Shown: positions 17,229 to 26,072, counted from the first letter of the stretch. The stretch: DNA of 64,000 nucleotides from Scopulibacillus_A cellulosilyticus (GCF_042665295.1 NZ_JBHTCO010000005.1:248001-312000), one strand, 5' to 3'. Numbers and translations: made by a program. The notes: a model not told the origin generated them from the letters alone.

Positions 17229-17252
17229 AACACCATTAAAATAATGGTGTTT
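17227..17252. terminator. Terminator after xerS
   Basis: Perfect 11-bp stem AAAACACCATT/AATGGTGTTTT around a 4-nt loop, followed by a T-rich tract. Confidence 0.85.
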
Positions 17253-17372
17253 TAATTTTGAAAAAAAGCATTTAAATTTACAATGCACTTTAATTAAAGT
17301 ATCATATTCATTTGGATGTTCATAATAAACGATTTTAGGTAAACAATAAAAAAATAAAGGAGTGAACTGGAC

Positions 17373-18932
17373 TTGAAAAATGCGTTTGTACATATACTCA
17401 AACATAAATTAGCAATTTTCGGATTGGTGATGGCCGTCTTTTATCAATTTCTGTTCATTATTTGCTGGCAAACAGGATTTGGAAGCATTCCAAACAATGT
17501 ATCCAATTTAAAAGTCGCCATTGTCAATGAAGACCCTCATATAGGATCAACTATAACAAATGCTTTAGTAAAAGAGCTTCCATATAAAACAAAAGTGGAA
17601 CATTCTATGTATAAGGCCCGGGATGAATTAAGCGACCGCAAAGTTCATATGATCGTAAAAATCCCTAAAGATTTTACAAAAGACGTTACAAATCTTAGTA
17701 AAAAAGCACAACTTGATTATTATGTGAATGAATCAAATCCAATGCTTGTTGCCAGCACTATGGAATCAACAGCTTCTAATGTAGCTTCAGCTATTGATAA
17801 AAAGTTTGTTCAGACAACTTTGGATAAGGTTTTGTCAAGATTAAATGTTCCTGATAATCAAGCGGCAAAAATAGTAAAACAAGCATCACAAAGGGTTATA
17901 CCGGATATTCATAAGATACACCATGATACAAACATGGGTCACGTCATGGCGCCGTTTATGCTTGGCCTAGCCGGATATATTGCTGCAATGATCCTTCAAT
18001 TAAATTTATTTAACGCCTCAAGAATGATTGGCGGGGTTGCTAGTAAATGGCAGAAATTCGCGGCAAGGAATATCATAAATCTCATAACGGCTTTTGTATG
18101 TTCTTTTATTGCGGTATGCTTAGTCGAATTATTTAATGTACCAGTTAATAAAGGCTTTTTTGTCATGTGGGGATTTCAATTTGTTGCCATGCTGGCCTTT
18201 ATGGCGGTTACGCAAATATTTGTTATTCTGTTTGGTCTATATGGATTGCTCGTCAATCTCACAATACTGATTTTGCAAACGCAAATAGCAGGCGGTTCAA
18301 TTCCGATTGCCGCATTACCTGATTTTTACTATTATTTAGGAAAAATTATGCCGATGAAGTATACGGTTAACGGCACCTTTGATATTTTATTAGGCGGTCC
18401 ATCTATTATCAATGATGTTTTTGCCTTAGTACTTTTTGTCGTTATCGGTTTTATAATTTGTGTATTCTTTACATCGACTATTGTAAAAGAAGAAGAAACG
18501 GAAAAACCAATCCAATATGCAGATAACGAAGAAGAAGTAGAGGAAGTTATGCCATCATTTCATCATGAAGAACATGTTCATCATGAACATAAAGAAGTCC
18601 CGGCAAATCAGTATGTTTCAGCAACTTCTCAAAGAAATCTAATGAAAAATAAAGAAACAGATACTATGCCTATTAGGAAACCTAATATTCACGAAATACC
18701 TCATGACTTAACCAAAAAATCTAAAAAAACCGCTGAAAAACAAGAAAGTATTCTGAATAAAGATCAAAAGGATACATCTGATGACAGTTATCGGTCTGCT
18801 CTTCGTAAAGAATGGACAGATTTAAACAAGGATATAACAGAGCCTTCAAAAACACCATTAAAAGGTAAAAAGTCTCATGATGACAAGGGTATTCGCGAGG
18901 CGCTCCGAGAATTAGGAAAAAATAAAGGTTAA
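17373..18932 (+). CDS. YhgE/ABC-2-type membrane protein with a long charged, His-rich cytoplasmic tail
   Basis: A 519-residue membrane protein: one N-terminal TM (about 12-32), a large extracytoplasmic domain (33-190) of the ABC-2/DUF3533/YhgE type (LKVAIVNEDPHIGSTITNALV), then about five TMs (190-365). The last 130 residues are hydrophilic with a His-rich stretch (FHHEEHVHHEHKE) and many Lys/Glu. The TTG start at 17373 follows AAGGAGTG. No ABC ATPase is adjacent. It is followed by a PadR regulator behind a terminator. Relatives include phage-receptor-like Pip/YhgE and type VII-linked proteins; the function here is not known. Confidence 0.7.
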   Translation: MKNAFVHILKHKLAIFGLVMAVFYQFLFIICWQTGFGSIPNNVSNLKVAIVNEDPHIGSTITNALVKELPYKTKVEHSMYKARDELSDRKVHMIVKIPKDFTKDVTNLSKKAQLDYYVNESNPMLVASTMESTASNVASAIDKKFVQTTLDKVLSRLNVPDNQAAKIVKQASQRVIPDIHKIHHDTNMGHVMAPFMLGLAGYIAAMILQLNLFNASRMIGGVASKWQKFAARNIINLITAFVCSFIAVCLVELFNVPVNKGFFVMWGFQFVAMLAFMAVTQIFVILFGLYGLLVNLTILILQTQIAGGSIPIAALPDFYYYLGKIMPMKYTVNGTFDILLGGPSIINDVFALVLFVVIGFIICVFFTSTIVKEEETEKPIQYADNEEEVEEVMPSFHHEEHVHHEHKEVPANQYVSATSQRNLMKNKETDTMPIRKPNIHEIPHDLTKKSKKTAEKQESILNKDQKDTSDDSYRSALRKEWTDLNKDITEPSKTPLKGKKSHDDKGIREALRELGKNKG

Positions 18933-18936
18933 TAAA

Positions 18937-18977
18937 AAACATCAAGAGCAAAGAAATTTATCATGCTCTTGATGTTT
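18937..18977. terminator. Terminator after the YhgE-like gene
   Basis: Perfect 14-bp stem AAACATCAAGAGCA (18937-18950) with TGCTCTTGATGTTT (18964-18977). Confidence 0.8.
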
Positions 18978-19018
18978 AACAACATTTTAATAAAAATTCA
19001 AAATTGGGTGTGAAATGG

Positions 19019-19585
19019 ATGTCTCTAAAACTGGTGATTCTTGGTTCTCTTATGAAAAAGAATCGCTATCCGTATGAAATTAAACAGCTTATCAATGAGA
19101 GTTATTTGAAAAATTATATAAAAGTACAAGATGGAACGCTTTATTATGCGATTGACAAGTGTTATAAAGAAAAGTTAATTGAAGTTGTTGAAGTCAGACA
19201 TGAAAATAAACGGCCCAGCAAAACAATTTATCGTATTACTGATCAAGGCCGAATTAGATTTCAACAAGAATTATATGATCAACTTAAAGAAAGTTTTGTA
19301 TTTAGAAATCCAATATTTCCAGCCCTGATTTATACGGAATTTGGAAATACCGGTGAAATTGCTGTAATTTTGGAAGATCGTCTAAAACATATTGAAGAAC
19401 ATCTTCGTGATTTAAAAAATAATCGAAAAGTTGCTGATGCTAATCCGGGTTTATTTTATATTTTAAAAAACGTGATAATCCATTATCAAGCTGAGTGCGT
19501 TTGGCTGAGAAATATTATTCAAGATGCGAAGGACCATAAACTTGGCGAAACGAAAAGTTTAAGTGAATTATTTAAGGATATATAA
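19019..19585 (+). CDS. PadR-family transcriptional regulator
   Basis: A 188-residue DNA-binding protein with the PadR winged helix at the N terminus (LVILGSLMKKNRYPYEIKQLIN ... VQDGTLYYAIDKCYKEKLIE ... KTIYRITDQGR) and a C-terminal coiled dimerisation domain (PadR C-domain, about 95-180). The start was set at ATG 19019; an upstream TTG has no better SD, and the SD (GGGTGTG) is weak. PadR proteins usually repress a neighbouring membrane protein or efflux gene, here most likely the YhgE-like gene upstream. It is the last + gene before the coding strand flips at dif. Confidence 0.88.
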   Translation: MSLKLVILGSLMKKNRYPYEIKQLINESYLKNYIKVQDGTLYYAIDKCYKEKLIEVVEVRHENKRPSKTIYRITDQGRIRFQQELYDQLKESFVFRNPIFPALIYTEFGNTGEIAVILEDRLKHIEEHLRDLKNNRKVADANPGLFYILKNVIIHYQAECVWLRNIIQDAKDHKLGETKSLSELFKDI

Positions 19586-19615
19586 AAAGCAGCGGTTACA
19601 TTTGAGCCGCTTTTT
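19584..19615 (+). terminator. Terminator after the padR-type gene
   Basis: AAAAAGC-AGCGG stem paired with CCGCTTTTT (19607-19615), ending 14 bp before dif. Confidence 0.75.
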
Positions 19616-19618
19616 ATA

Positions 19619-19657
<39 letters not shown>

Positions 19658-19811
19658 AATATAAAAAATAAAAAAGTTAATTATTCTATCAAATATCTTC
19701 TTATATTTCTTATATATATCTCTCATCAATAACCACTTTTTTTATTTTTATATATACTTACATATATACACCATGAGTCAAAGAGTCAAAAATTTTTTGT
19801 TTATATATTGT

Positions 19812-20066
19812 CTATCTATTGACAATATAAATTACCATTGCAATTATGGCTAATAAAAATGTCGCTGCATAAATAAATATTAAAACCAATATATTCACAC
19901 GCTTGCTTTTAAAATAATGTTCTTTTAAAAGTTTGTCATGTTCTTCCTGTGAAACAGTTTCTTCAAGTTTTTTAATTGTCGTGTTAACTTCCTTGCCGAC
20001 TAAAAGCGTACTAAATAATGCAATAACCCCAACTAATATTATTAGCACCGTTAAAACGGCATACAT
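19812..20066 (-). CDS. Small membrane protein with two transmembrane helices
   Basis: An 84-residue protein not recognised as a known family. It has an N-terminal TM (about 2-24), a charged, likely coiled central stretch (30-55, IKKLEETVSQEEHDKLLKEHYFKSKR begins here) and a second TM (57-80). GGGGGGAG close upstream of the ATG supports translation. It is the first - gene right of dif. No operon partner. The 20067-20435 gap upstream is AT-rich; nothing recognised beyond a small GCAGC/CTGC hairpin near 20365. Confidence 0.6.
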   Translation of the reverse strand: MYAVLTVLIILVGVIALFSTLLVGKEVNTTIKKLEETVSQEEHDKLLKEHYFKSKRVNILVLIFIYAATFLLAIIAMVIYIVNR

Positions 20067-20435
20067 GCATCTCCCCCCTTATTTTGATTTTCTGCACTAC
20101 TCAACAAAACGGCAATACTTTCTGGTGTATTACATTTTTATTTGATGTATGCTCATGAACAGCTTTACAGTCATTAATTTCAAAATTTCGTATTAACAAT
20201 CTTTCAGTTGTTAAATACATTCGTTGTTCTCCATCAAATATATCTTGCTTTTTAAAATTTTAAAAACCGTATTAATTAGGACATCGACTCATTTATTTTT
20301 TTAGTTTACATAAAATTATTACAATATTAGTTAGTGACAAGTAACAAAAGATTAAATTCTGTTAGATGGCAGCAAACGACTGCAGAATAAATCGAAAGAA
20401 ATACGATAATTTATTCTCCGTATTCAAAATTAAAT

Positions 20436-20762
20436 TTAAACCTTACTGATTTCAATCAAGAATATTTTTTCTTTAAATCCACCACGTTCAATCAATTTCT
20501 TTTGTCTCGCTGCTTCTATCTCCTCAAATCCTTTCCCATGGATAACCGATAGAGAATATATTATTTCTAAAATATCAGCAAGCTCTTTAACTGAATCTTC
20601 ATCATTTTCCGCTTGTAAATACTCGTTCAATTCCTCTTTTAATTTTACTTTTAACTTTTGGAAATATGTTGAAGGATCGAGTTTAATAATCTTGCAAGTT
20701 TCTCCATTTTCTTGAATTATCTTAGGTATTTTGTCACGAACTAGTTTATTATATATTGGCAT
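20436..20762 (-). CDS. MazG-like all-alpha NTP pyrophosphohydrolase
   Basis: A 108-residue house-cleaning nucleotide pyrophosphatase of the phosphoribosyl-ATP pyrophosphohydrolase-like group. It begins with the family-typical YNKLVRDKIPKII and has the metal-binding helices EELNEYLQAEND...ELADILEII (ExxE and ExxD pattern). It probably hydrolyses non-canonical NTPs; the substrate is not defined. AAGGTGG lies upstream of the ATG. It stands alone, next to the type I toxin-antitoxin locus. Confidence 0.85.
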   Translation of the reverse strand: MPIYNKLVRDKIPKIIQENGETCKIIKLDPSTYFQKLKVKLKEELNEYLQAENDEDSVKELADILEIIYSLSVIHGKGFEEIEAARQKKLIERGGFKEKIFLIEISKV

Positions 20763-20880
20763 TAATTATTCCACCTTTTCTATTAATTGATAATTGATAA
20801 CAATATTGAAAGTATAGGTTTGTTTATGACCAAAGGTTTATGGTTTCAAGTGAAGTCAAGGGTGTAAAATTGTAAACTTC

Positions 20881-20909
20881 TTGTTTTTAAAGCTCATGTT
20901 GTATATAAT
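20881..20909 (+). promoter_or_regulatory. Promoter of the putative antitoxin RNA
   Basis: TTGTTT (20881-20886), 17-bp spacer, TATAAT (20904-20909). No ORF follows on this strand; the transcript would start near 20916 and run into the structured region complementary to the toxin mRNA 3' part. Confidence 0.7.
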
Positions 20910-20925
20910 AAATAAAAAGATAAAT

Positions 20926-20957
20926 AATAAAAAGAACGCTGGCGGTCACCAACGTTC
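20926..20957 (-). terminator. Terminator of the toxin mRNA
   Basis: On the - strand, stem GAACGTTGG/CCAGCGTTC (one mismatch) followed by TTTTTATTATTT. It sets the toxin mRNA 3' end about 80 nt past the internal bidirectional hairpin. Confidence 0.65.
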
Positions 20958-21002
20958 AGTTACAGCTACTCCGCAAGAAGTGCGGTAGCGGTTTGGAAAA
21001 AG

Positions 21003-21047
21003 GTAGCCCTTCTCCTACTTTGCCGATGCAGGGAGGGTTACTTTTTT
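21003..21047. terminator. Terminator of the antitoxin RNA (overlaps toxin stop codon)
   Basis: GGTAGCCCTTCTCC pairs imperfectly with GGGAGGGTTAC around a 15-nt loop, followed on + by TTTTTT and on - by TTTTT, so it can act in both directions. Confidence 0.65.
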
Positions 21048-21118
21048 CTTTCTGAAAGTATCATGACGACTAACGTTTCAAAGCTGATCATTAAGACCAA
21101 AGTTTGATACGTCGTCAT
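21038..21118 (-). CDS. BsrG/BsrE-like type I toxin peptide (putative holin-like toxin, 26 aa)
   Basis: A 26-residue peptide, too short for ordinary ORF calling. It begins MTTYQTLVLMISFETLVVMI and ends with the charged tail LSERKK. The pattern (short polar N terminus with TxYQ/FQ, one hydrophobic helix, basic end) is that of the holin-like type I toxins of Bacillus. AAGGGGGTG lies 9-10 nt upstream of the ATG. An extended -10 promoter sits 97 nt upstream, giving a structured leader, and an antisense RNA converges on its 3' end. The peptide would act on the membrane when the antitoxin RNA is lost. Confidence 0.8.
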   Translation of the reverse strand: MTTYQTLVLMISFETLVVMILSERKK

Positions 21119-21214
21119 TATTGGCAACACCCCCTTCCCCGTTGTGACATTGCACAGACGAGAAACGTGTTACAGAGGGCGCTGCCACCCACCCTGCTTA
21201 GCAGCTGTTATTTT

Positions 21215-21245
21215 ATTATAACATAAACATTTTAAATTTCGACAA
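21215..21245 (-). promoter_or_regulatory. Toxin promoter
   Basis: On the - strand, TTGTCG (21245-21240) and an extended -10 TGTTATAAT (TATAAT at 21220-21215), 19-bp spacer. The leader between about 21208 and the toxin ATG is GC-rich with several short hairpins that may mask the SD. Confidence 0.65.
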
Positions 21246-21300
21246 TTTATATACAGAGTATTTCGAAATATAATTACTTTTAATTAACGATTAGGCATTA

Positions 21301-21338
21301 TAAACATAAAAGCCACTCTAAGAGTGGCTTTTATGTTT
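21301..21338. terminator. Bidirectional terminator after ykpA
   Basis: A very long palindrome with 18-19-bp arms centred on CTCTAAGAG, containing AAAAGCCACT and AGTGGCTTTT. It separates the toxin locus from ykpA. Confidence 0.85.
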
Positions 21339-21341
21339 ATT

Positions 21342-22964
21342 TTATTGGACGTACATCGCTTCAACTTTCTTCTGCAGTTCCTCATTTTCTAAATACTCAT
21401 CATACGTCATTTCTTTGTCAACTAATCCATTTGGCGTAATCTCAATAATACGGTTTGCGATCGATTGAACAAATTGATGGTCGTGTGATGCGAATAACAT
21501 TGATCCTTTAAAGTTAATCAGACCGTTGTTCAATGCTGTGATTGACTCCAGATCAAGGTGGTTTGTCGGATCATCCAATAGGAGAACATTCGATCCGCTG
21601 AGCATCATTTTCGATAACATACAGCGTACCTTCTCCCCTCCTGACAGAACATTGGCTTTCTTTAATGCTTCTTCACCTGAGAACAGCATTCTTCCGAGGA
21701 ATCCTCTCAAGAAGCTTTCTGTTTGGTCTTGAGGTGAATATTGTCTTAGCCAATCAACAAGGGTTAACTCACAGTTTTCAAAGTAATTTGAGTTATCCTT
21801 TGGAAAATATGCTTGTGAGGTTGTCACGCCCCATTTAAATGAACCGCTGTCCGGCGCCATTTCACCCATTAGAATTTTAAACAGCGTCGTGATCGCTATT
21901 TCATTCTTACCAACAAGAGCAATTTTATCGTCTTTATTCATGATAAAGCTTATATTATCAAGAACTTTAACGCCATCAATGGTTTTTGTAAGCCCTTCTA
22001 CCATTAATAAATCATTTCCAATCTCACGCTCCGGTGCAAAATGAACGTAAGGATAACGGCGTGAGGATGGCTGGATATCCTCAAGGGTAATTTTCTCTAA
22101 AAGCTTTTTCCTTGAAGTTGCTTGTTTCGATTTAGACGCGTTAGCGCTGAATCGGGCAATAAAGTTCTGAAGTTCTTTGATCTTTTCTTCCTTCTTTTTG
22201 TTTGCTTCTTGGGCCATTTTTAATGCAAGTTGGCTTGATTCATACCAAAAATCATAGTTGCCAACGTAAATTTGAATTTTCCCAAAGTCTAAGTCAGCGA
22301 TATTAGTACAAACTTTATTTAAGAAGTGGCGGTCGTGGGATACAACGATAACCGTATTTTCAAAGTTAATGAGAAACTCTTCTAACCATTGGGTAGCTTT
22401 TAAATCAAGGTGGTTTGTCGGCTCATCCAGCAGCAAAATATCCGGTTTGCCAAACAACGCTTGCGCTAAAAGCACCTTAACCTTTTCGGCTCCCGTTAAT
22501 TCGGCCATCTTTTTCGTATGAAGCCCTTCTTCTATGCCAAGTCCTTTCAATAGCACAGCTGCTTCAGATTCAGCTTCCCAACCGTTAAGTTCAGCAAATT
22601 CCCCTTCCAGCTCGGCAGCTTTAATGCCGTCCTCATCAGAGAAATCAGGTTTCATATATATAGCGTTCTTCTCCTGCATCACTTCGTATAATCTGGCGTG
22701 CCCCATAATAACAACATTTAAAACATCATAATCTTCGTATTGAAAGTGATCTTGTTTGAGCACTGCCAAGCGTTCGCCGGGTGTAATAGAAACGTTTCCG
22801 GTCTGTGATTCCATTTCCCCTGATAAAATTTTTAAAAAAGTAGATTTACCAGCGCCATTAGCCCCGATAAGTCCATAACAATTGCCTGGTGTAAATTTAA
22901 TGTTAATATCTTCAAATAATTTGCGGTCTCCAAATCTTAAACTCACATTATTTACTGTAATCAA
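21342..22964 (-). CDS. ykpA: ABC-F family ATPase, YkpA-like
   Basis: A soluble twin-ABC protein of 540 residues acting on the ribosome (translation factor or ribosome-protection class), with no membrane domain. The first nucleotide domain has GANGAGKST, signature LTGAEKVKVLLAQAL and Walker B ILLLDEPTNHLDL. The second has a degenerate Walker A (GKNEIAITT), LSGGEKVRCMLSKMM and LLLDDPTNHLD, with Asp for the usual catalytic Glu. The linker ARFSANASKSKQATSRKKLLEKI is typical. The start is TTG 22964 (MITVNNVSLRFGDRK); the longer TTG at 22982 overlaps the SD GGAGG. Confidence 0.9.
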   Translation of the reverse strand: MITVNNVSLRFGDRKLFEDINIKFTPGNCYGLIGANGAGKSTFLKILSGEMESQTGNVSITPGERLAVLKQDHFQYEDYDVLNVVIMGHARLYEVMQEKNAIYMKPDFSDEDGIKAAELEGEFAELNGWEAESEAAVLLKGLGIEEGLHTKKMAELTGAEKVKVLLAQALFGKPDILLLDEPTNHLDLKATQWLEEFLINFENTVIVVSHDRHFLNKVCTNIADLDFGKIQIYVGNYDFWYESSQLALKMAQEANKKKEEKIKELQNFIARFSANASKSKQATSRKKLLEKITLEDIQPSSRRYPYVHFAPEREIGNDLLMVEGLTKTIDGVKVLDNISFIMNKDDKIALVGKNEIAITTLFKILMGEMAPDSGSFKWGVTTSQAYFPKDNSNYFENCELTLVDWLRQYSPQDQTESFLRGFLGRMLFSGEEALKKANVLSGGEKVRCMLSKMMLSGSNVLLLDDPTNHLDLESITALNNGLINFKGSMLFASHDHQFVQSIANRIIEITPNGLVDKEMTYDEYLENEELQKKVEAMYVQ

Positions 22965-23150
22965 TTGTATCGATTCCTCCAAAAGTAATATCTAGCTGAT
23001 TATAACATGTATTAGAAGCAAATGGGAATGCTCTATAGCCTTATATACTTATAGTGTTGAAAATTATTATTGTTAAGCGGTGTGCTAAACATAATAAGGC
23101 TGATCATTTATAATATAAAATAAGACATATCAATTAAAGGATGTTTGTGC

Positions 23151-23870
23151 ATGGATTACGAACAACTTGCCCGCAAGGAATGCTTTGATTGGCAGAAAAA
23201 AATGATGAAACGCTCTTCAGCCTTCAGCCGGGCAGCGAATTCCGTTCAGAAGAAGATTAATGATAAAATTCCCCAGAAGGTTCATGATGTCATTACAAAA
23301 AGTGTTAAAGGCGTCGTAAAGACTGTCATGTTTGGATCGGAAATTACTACAAAACAATCACCGATTAAGGAAATGTCTCTATATAAGCGGGAAGAATTAG
23401 TTAAACAAATCATAACTAATTATAAAAGATTAGCAACTATTGAAGGTGCCGGGACAGGTGCAGGCGGCCTTTGGTGGGGGTTGGCGGATTTTCCAATGCT
23501 GTTAACGTTGAAAATAAAATTTTTATATGAAGTGGCAAGCATTTATGGATTTGACGTTAAAGATTACCGGGAACGTTTATATGTCCTGCACGTTTTCCAG
23601 GTCGCTTTTTCTAATGATAAAAAACGAATGGCAGCTTTCTTAAAGTTAAAAAATTGGCCGGAAACAGTCAGCCATTACTCAACGATTGAAGAACTTGATT
23701 GGCAAGAGTTTCAACAAGATTATCGCGATTATATTGATCTTGTTAAACTATTGCAAATCATACCCGGTTTTGGAGCGATTGTCGGGGCCGTCGGCAATTA
23801 TCGTTTTCTTAATGAACTCGGGAAAACGGCTATGAACGCTTACCGGATGCGTCTATTTGATTTAGACTAA
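23151..23870 (+). CDS. EcsC-family protein
   Basis: A 239-residue protein with the EcsC signature: ATIEGAGTGAGGLWWGLADFPMLLTLKIKFLYEVASIYGFD (begins about 95), then the C-terminal IPGFGAIVGAVGNYRFLNELGKTAMNAYRMR. EcsC proteins are of uncertain function and some are linked to ABC transporters or secretion. The start was set at ATG 23151, 8 nt after AAAGGATG. This is a lone + gene among - genes right of dif. It is not adjacent to ecsAB here. Confidence 0.87.
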   Translation: MDYEQLARKECFDWQKKMMKRSSAFSRAANSVQKKINDKIPQKVHDVITKSVKGVVKTVMFGSEITTKQSPIKEMSLYKREELVKQIITNYKRLATIEGAGTGAGGLWWGLADFPMLLTLKIKFLYEVASIYGFDVKDYRERLYVLHVFQVAFSNDKKRMAAFLKLKNWPETVSHYSTIEELDWQEFQQDYRDYIDLVKLLQIIPGFGAIVGAVGNYRFLNELGKTAMNAYRMRLFDLD

Positions 23871-23903
23871 AAATTTTAATGCCTTTTATTTACCTAAAAA
23901 AAC

Positions 23904-23936
23904 AGCCGATGTTCCAAATAAATGGAAACATCGGCT
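23904..23936. terminator. Bidirectional terminator (AGCCGATGTTCC type)
   Basis: AGCCGATGTT/AACATCGGCT stem with inner TCCA/TGGA pairs, between the convergent EcsC-family gene and the small CxxC protein gene. Similar AGCCGAT stems recur at about 36376 and 59232. Confidence 0.8.
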
Positions 23937-23945
23937 TTAGGTTTA

Positions 23946-24119
23946 TTAATAATATAATGGTTCTACATATTTACATTTAATGCACGTCTTAAAAAGGGCA
24001 GTATTTTCAAATTGATGTTCACAGTGCTGCTGAACAGATTTTAGTTCCCCTTTTAATTTGTTAATCTCTTTTTCTAAACCTTGAATCTTTGTTAAAATGA
24101 TTTCTGCGTGATTATTCAT
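23946..24119 (-). CDS. Small coiled-coil protein with a C-terminal Cys/His cluster
   Basis: A 57-residue protein, not recognised. An N-terminal heptad-like helix (IILTKIQGLEKEINKLKGELK) is followed by HCEH and CIKC, spaced like a small zinc-binding knuckle. ATG 24119 follows AGGAGGG by 8 nt; a longer ORF reading through that SD is unlikely. It lies 20 bp downstream of thiC in the same direction, so it may share the TPP-controlled transcript. Confidence 0.6.
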   Translation of the reverse strand: MNNHAEIILTKIQGLEKEINKLKGELKSVQQHCEHQFENTALFKTCIKCKYVEPLYY

Positions 24120-24139
24120 AGAAAGTACCCTCCTTAGCA

Positions 24140-25927
24140 TTACACTTCCTTATATAAGGTACCTCCTGCTTCTTTAAATTCTTTTGCCTTTTCTTTTAGC
24201 CCTGTTTCTATTGCTGATTGTGTATCAAGGCCTTTTTCTTTTGCATACTCTCTTATATCTTGTGAAATTCTCATGCTGCAAAATTTAGGGCCGCACATTG
24301 AGCAAAAGTGCGCGGTTTTCGCCCCTTCAGCCGGCAATGTTTCATCGTGGTATTCTAATGCTTTTTCAGGATCGAGAGATAAATTGAACTGATCACGCCA
24401 ACGGAATTCAAAACGTGCTTTAGACAGGGCATCATCACGATTTTTTGCTCCTGGATGCCCTTTTGCAAGGTCAGCGGCATGAGCAGCTATTTTATAGGTA
24501 ATCACTCCCTCTCTCACATCATCTTTATTTGGCAGACCAAGATGTTCCTTCGGAGTGACGTAGCAAAGCATCGCTGTACCGTACCAGCCAATCATCGCAG
24601 CACCGATGGCCGATGTGATGTGATCGTAACCCGGCGCTATATCCGTTGTCAGCGGCCCAAGTGTATAAAACGGCGCTTCTTGGCATATTTCCATTTGTTT
24701 ATCAACATTTTCTTTAATAAGGTGCATAGGTACATGACCCGGCCCTTCGATCATGACTTGAACATCATGTTTCCAGGCGATTTTTGTTAACTCGCCTAAT
24801 GTTTCCAGTTCTGCAAATTGCGCCTCGTCGTTAGCATCGGCAATTGAACCAGGGCGCAACCCATCACCTAACGAGAAAGCTATATCATATTTTTTCATAA
24901 TCTCACAAATCTCTTCAAAATGAGTATAAAGAAAGCTTTCTTTATGATGATATAGGCACCATTGCGCCATAATTGATCCGCCCCTGGAAACGATTCCTGT
25001 CACACGTTTTGCAGTTAGCGGTACATAGCGTAGAAGAACACCAGCATGAATAGTAAAGTAGTCGACGCCTTGTTCAGCTTGCTCGATTAATGTATCACGG
25101 TACACTTCCCAAGTAAGATCTTCAGCAACACCGTTTACTTTTTCAAGTGCTTGATAAATAGGGACTGTTCCAACCGGGACTGGTGAGTTACGAATAATCC
25201 ATTCCCTTGTTGTATGAATGTCTTTACCTGTGGAAAGGTCCATCATGGTATCTGCGCCCCATCGAGTTGCCCATGTCATTTTTTCAACTTCTTCCTCAAT
25301 TGATGAAGTAACCGCAGAATTGCCAATATTGGCATTAATCTTTACATGAAAATTCCGTCCAATAATCATCGGTTCGCTTTCTGGGTGATTAATGTTGGCT
25401 GGAATAATGGCGCGGCCGCTGGCAACCTCGTCGCGGACAAATTCAGCTGAGACATTTTCCCTTATTGCAATGAACTCCATTTCCGGAGTAATGATACCTT
25501 TTCGGGCATAATGTAATTGGGTTACATTTTTCCCTTCTTTTGCGCGTAATGGCTCTCGCTTTAATGATTGATAATGCTCGCGGCTTGTTTGTTTATTCCG
25601 ATTTTTATAGCCATTATCCTCCGGTTTGACTTCACGTCCCTCGTATTCTTCAACATCGTCGCGCTCTAATATCCATTTTCTTCGTAAAGCCGGTAACCCC
25701 TTTCTGATATCTACAGAATAATCGGGATCGGTATACGGTCCGCTTGTATCATAGACGCGTACGGGAGGGTTTTCCTCATTGCCAAAAGTGCCGGTTGTAG
25801 GACTTAGCTCAATTTCACGCATTGGCACTTTGAGATCTGGCCTTGACCCTTCTATGTATACTTTTTTACTGCCGGAAAAATTAGACATGATCGAAATGTT
25901 CATTTCATTAACAGAGCTGTTTGCCAT
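24140..25927 (-). CDS. thiC: Phosphomethylpyrimidine synthase ThiC
   Basis: Radical-SAM enzyme converting aminoimidazole ribotide to HMP phosphate in thiamine synthesis, 595 residues (normal length). The C-terminal FeS motif CSMCGPKFCSM (CxxCxxxxC) is intact, as are family blocks NINANIGNSAVTSSIEEEVEK and VMIEGPGHVPMH. The ATG follows a GGAGAG SD. Transcription is controlled by a TPP riboswitch upstream. No other thi gene is adjacent. Confidence 0.97.
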   Translation of the reverse strand: MANSSVNEMNISIMSNFSGSKKVYIEGSRPDLKVPMREIELSPTTGTFGNEENPPVRVYDTSGPYTDPDYSVDIRKGLPALRRKWILERDDVEEYEGREVKPEDNGYKNRNKQTSREHYQSLKREPLRAKEGKNVTQLHYARKGIITPEMEFIAIRENVSAEFVRDEVASGRAIIPANINHPESEPMIIGRNFHVKINANIGNSAVTSSIEEEVEKMTWATRWGADTMMDLSTGKDIHTTREWIIRNSPVPVGTVPIYQALEKVNGVAEDLTWEVYRDTLIEQAEQGVDYFTIHAGVLLRYVPLTAKRVTGIVSRGGSIMAQWCLYHHKESFLYTHFEEICEIMKKYDIAFSLGDGLRPGSIADANDEAQFAELETLGELTKIAWKHDVQVMIEGPGHVPMHLIKENVDKQMEICQEAPFYTLGPLTTDIAPGYDHITSAIGAAMIGWYGTAMLCYVTPKEHLGLPNKDDVREGVITYKIAAHAADLAKGHPGAKNRDDALSKARFEFRWRDQFNLSLDPEKALEYHDETLPAEGAKTAHFCSMCGPKFCSMRISQDIREYAKEKGLDTQSAIETGLKEKAKEFKEAGGTLYKEV

Positions 25928-25997
25928 TGAAAATCTCTCCTTTTCAAAATGTTATGATTTTGTTAAGGACGAGATCCGGAACGTAATATCCAACATG

Positions 25998-26030
25998 AAA
26001 AAAGCCGGATCCAATTGACAGGACCCGGCT
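25998..26030 (-). terminator. Riboswitch-controlled terminator upstream of thiC
   Basis: On the - strand, AGCCGGGTCC/GGATCCGGCT followed by T6, between the TPP aptamer and thiC. This indicates control by transcription termination. Confidence 0.75.
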
Positions 26031-26072
26031 AGTAAACTCAAATTTATAAGTTTATCATAGTCGCAAAATTAA

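Larger units (their letters stand above)
20916..21047 (+). ncRNA. Putative antisense antitoxin RNA of a type I toxin-antitoxin system
   Basis: A predicted transcript of about 130 nt from the promoter at 20881 to the terminator at 21003-21047. It contains hairpins GAACGCTGG/CCAACGTTC (20934-20957) and GCTA..CCGCA/TGCGG..TAGC (about 20972-20996). It is complementary to the 3' half of the toxin mRNA, including the toxin stop codon, which is the convergent 3'-overlap layout of bsrG/SR4 and txpA/RatA. Ends are inferred from promoter and terminator only. Confidence 0.65.

Noticed and set aside
21007..21014. GAGAAGGG on the - strand as an SRS motif for SpoIIIE/SftA polarity
   Set aside because: The orientation toward dif is right, but one occurrence inside a terminator stem carries no weight.
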